Shown piece by piece: positions 33,322-34,265 of a stretch of DNA of 34,265 nucleotides (position 1 is the first letter of the stretch; the number at the start of each line of letters is the position of its first letter). The position numbers and the translations under genes were made by a program. Below the pieces are notes generated by a model. That model did not search any database and was not told the DNA's origin. It worked only from the letters and a program-made list of their open reading frames with translations. The DNA is from Candidatus Berkelbacteria bacterium (GTDB lineage: Bacteria; Patescibacteriota; UBA1384; 2-12-FULL-50-11), in the NCBI GenBank assembly GCA_030650195.1, contig JAUSEP010000063.1:1-34265 (forward strand), written 5' to 3'.

Positions 33322-33366
33322 AAGAAGCGTGATCGATGGCAACTCTGCCAAACAAACACGCTTCTT
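33322..33366 (-). terminator. Terminator after the 164-residue gene
   Basis: 10-bp outer stem AAGAAGCGTG/CACGCTTCTT enclosing an inner TGGCA/TGCCA hairpin; on the minus strand CTCGTTTAGATTTT follows. It isolates the 164-residue gene from the dehydrogenase operon. Confidence 0.7.
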
Positions 33367-33370
33367 GGGT

Positions 33371-33865
33371 TCAGAGGAGGGAAACCCTTCTCTTCTTCTT
33401 TGACGCATTCCTGGCCTCCATGCATTGGTAGGGTTCGAGAAACTCGACAGTCAAGTTGCCGTCGTAGTGAAACGAACCGATTTCGACTGGTTCCTCTTCC
33501 ACGATCAAGTAGCCGTTGAATACTGGCAGTGCCGCGTATTCAGGCCCTTCGGGATCAAGGAAGATTCGGGTCCTTAACGGATCTCGACCTAGTCGGCGAC
33601 AAAGTGCCTCAAACTCGGTCGGATGGATCTCATTACGCAAATCTGCGCAAACCCGATGGATGATGACAGCCCCATTCTTACCCACGGTATTCTTAAGATC
33701 CGTGAGATCTAGACCGTCAGGACTACTGAATGGAACCATTGGAGCAAGATTGAAATCGCCTTCTAGCGCGAAATTGGCTATCCAACGACCAATCCTCTCC
33801 GTGTTGACTTGACCCAAGAGCAGTGTACCCTTGAGTGAGACCGTCCCAAGTGGGGGGTCTTTCAT
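33371..33865 (-). CDS. Orphan protein, 164 residues
   Basis: Not recognised. ATG 33865 with GGAGGT 5 bases upstream. It begins MKDPPLGTVSLKGTLLLGQV and is beta-rich, with LEGDFNLAPMVPFSSPDGLD, a central KNGAVIIHRVCADLRNEIHP and a C-terminal YLIVEEEPVEIGSFHYDGNL before a basic tail (NASKKKRRVSLL). There is no signal peptide or membrane helix. The strand-rich layout suggests a small all-beta or mixed domain, but no family or active site can be named. Single-gene unit with its own promoter, a UUCG-type hairpin at the mRNA 5' end, and a terminator directly behind. Confidence 0.75.
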   Translation of the reverse strand: MKDPPLGTVSLKGTLLLGQVNTERIGRWIANFALEGDFNLAPMVPFSSPDGLDLTDLKNTVGKNGAVIIHRVCADLRNEIHPTEFEALCRRLGRDPLRTRIFLDPEGPEYAALPVFNGYLIVEEEPVEIGSFHYDGNLTVEFLEPYQCMEARNASKKKRRVSLL

Positions 33866-33897
33866 TTCTGACCTCCGAGCTCTTATTAAAGAGCAGC

Positions 33898-33913
33898 ACG
33901 TACCGAAGTACGT
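33898..33913 (-). other. 5'-leader hairpin with TTCG tetraloop
   Basis: ACGTAC-TTCG-GTACGT on the minus strand: 6-bp stem with a very stable UUCG loop, starting within a few bases of the predicted transcription start of the 164-residue gene. A 5'-end hairpin of this kind commonly protects mRNA. Confidence 0.6.
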
Positions 33914-33917
33914 TCCA

Positions 33918-33946
33918 AGTTTACGCCAGAGAGCAGAAGTTGTAAA
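33918..33946 (-). promoter_or_regulatory. Promoter for the 164-residue gene
   Basis: TTTACA (33946-33941), 17 bases, TAAACT (33923-33918). It overlaps almost exactly with the tRNA promoter on the plus strand. Confidence 0.6.
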
Positions 33947-33948
33947 GT
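33920..33948 (+). promoter_or_regulatory. Promoter for tRNA-Gly and the HIT gene
   Basis: TTTACG (33920-33925), 17 bases, TAAAGT (33943-33948), about 10 bases before the mature tRNA 5' end would be the start. A TACAAT at 33957 is too close to the tRNA to serve it. Confidence 0.45.
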
Positions 33949-33964
33949 AGCAGAGCTACAATTT

Positions 33965-34035
33965 GCGGGTGTGGTTCAATGGCAGAATATAACCTTCCCA
34001 AGGTTGAGACGAGGGTTCGATTCCCTTCACCCGCT
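33965..34035 (+). tRNA. tRNA-Gly, anticodon CCC
   Basis: Cloverleaf by hand: acceptor GCGGGTG/CACCCGC, D-stem GTTC/GAAT, anticodon stem TAACC/GGTTG with loop TTCCCAA (anticodon CCC, reads GGG), T-arm with TTCGATT loop, discriminator T as expected for bacterial tRNA-Gly. CCA is not encoded. The 3' end lies 4 bases before the ATG of the next gene. Confidence 0.93.
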
Positions 34036-34039
34036 CAAA

Positions 34040-34265
34040 ATGAAAAAATGTGAAGTTTGTGAAGTTCTAAAAGTAGATCTGAATGTCATTTTTGATTCCA
34101 AATATTGGAGAGTATCGCTTGATGCTAGCGATCAGTATTACCCAGGACGATCATTCGTAACCGCCAAGCGTCATGTTGGAGATCTAGCTGAGTTAAGTAA
34201 CGAAGAATGGCTCGATCTACGAGAGGTAATATCTAGTTTCGAATCGGCAGTACGGTCGGGACTTG
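34040..34265 (+). CDS. HIT-family (histidine triad) protein, partial
   Basis: The first 75 codons are present; the gene runs off the right edge. It begins MKKCEVCEVLKVDLNVIFDS, continues KYWRVSLDASDQYYPGRSFV and TAKRHVGDLAELSNEEWLDL. The N-terminal CxxC, the (Y/F)PGRSFV..KRHV strand and the following helix match the N-terminal half of HIT nucleotide hydrolases. The His-x-His-x-His motif itself would be beyond the window, so the call rests on the first half only. No Shine-Dalgarno. The ATG is 4 bases past the tRNA 3' end, so tRNA processing would release an almost leaderless mRNA. Confidence 0.75.
   Translation, partial: MKKCEVCEVLKVDLNVIFDSKYWRVSLDASDQYYPGRSFVTAKRHVGDLAELSNEEWLDLREVISSFESAVRSGL

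Overview
The window reads as a chromosomal segment of a free-standing bacterial genome with moderate GC content and the standard code (TGA is used as a stop, for example in the epimerase gene). The short-tailed core genes, the transketolase split into two ORFs, a DUF3096-like micro-protein, many small orphan proteins and a UvrC without its C-terminal helix-hairpin-helix suggest a Patescibacteria/CPR-type organism. That placement is an inference; no rRNA is present to settle it.

Layout. 1-5.7 kb: a minus-strand operon gyrB-gyrA-infB (infB runs off the left edge). 5.7-9.3 kb: an orphan HTH/zinc-ribbon protein, then a two-gene surface-glycan module (glycosyltransferase and membrane sugar-phosphate transferase). 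9.3-10.9 kb: three small orphan genes, each with its own promoter. 10.9-20.7 kb: uvrB, uvrA and uvrC on the plus strand, separated by minus-strand orphan genes and by a 570-base AT-rich intergenic region with a near-perfect ParB/parS-like site. 20.7-22.0 kb: a possible structured RNA, a DUF3096-like gene, an SRPBCC protein and a DUF1761 membrane protein. 22.0-28.6 kb: nfo, an orphan gene, superoxide dismutase, a tiny Cys-rich ORF, cysteine desulfurase, an orotate-phosphoribosyltransferase-like gene, a metallo-beta-lactamase-fold hydrolase, gap, and two small proteins. 28.6-33.3 kb: a tightly overlapping minus-strand operon for carbon metabolism (2-hydroxyacid dehydrogenase, rpiB, rpe, transketolase N and C halves, fba). 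33.4-34.3 kb: an orphan gene, tRNA-Gly(CCC) and the start of a HIT-family gene.

How genes work together. Nucleotide-excision repair (UvrA, UvrB, UvrC) and base-excision repair (Nfo) lie within 12 kb. RpiB, Rpe, the split transketolase, aldolase and GAPDH connect pentose phosphates with lower glycolysis, and the 2-hydroxyacid dehydrogenase could regenerate NAD from pyruvate.

The most striking property is the expression signals. Most housekeeping genes have a -10 hexamer ending only 6-7 bases before the start codon and no Shine-Dalgarno sequence, which predicts leaderless mRNAs (gyrB, uvrB, uvrA, gap, cysteine desulfurase, probably nfo and several small genes). In contrast, the orphan genes scattered between them typically have a consensus -35/-10 promoter, a 5' leader, a strong AGGAGG-type Shine-Dalgarno and often a hairpin terminator, so they look like self-contained single-gene cassettes. 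Promoter and terminator calls are by eye and untested.
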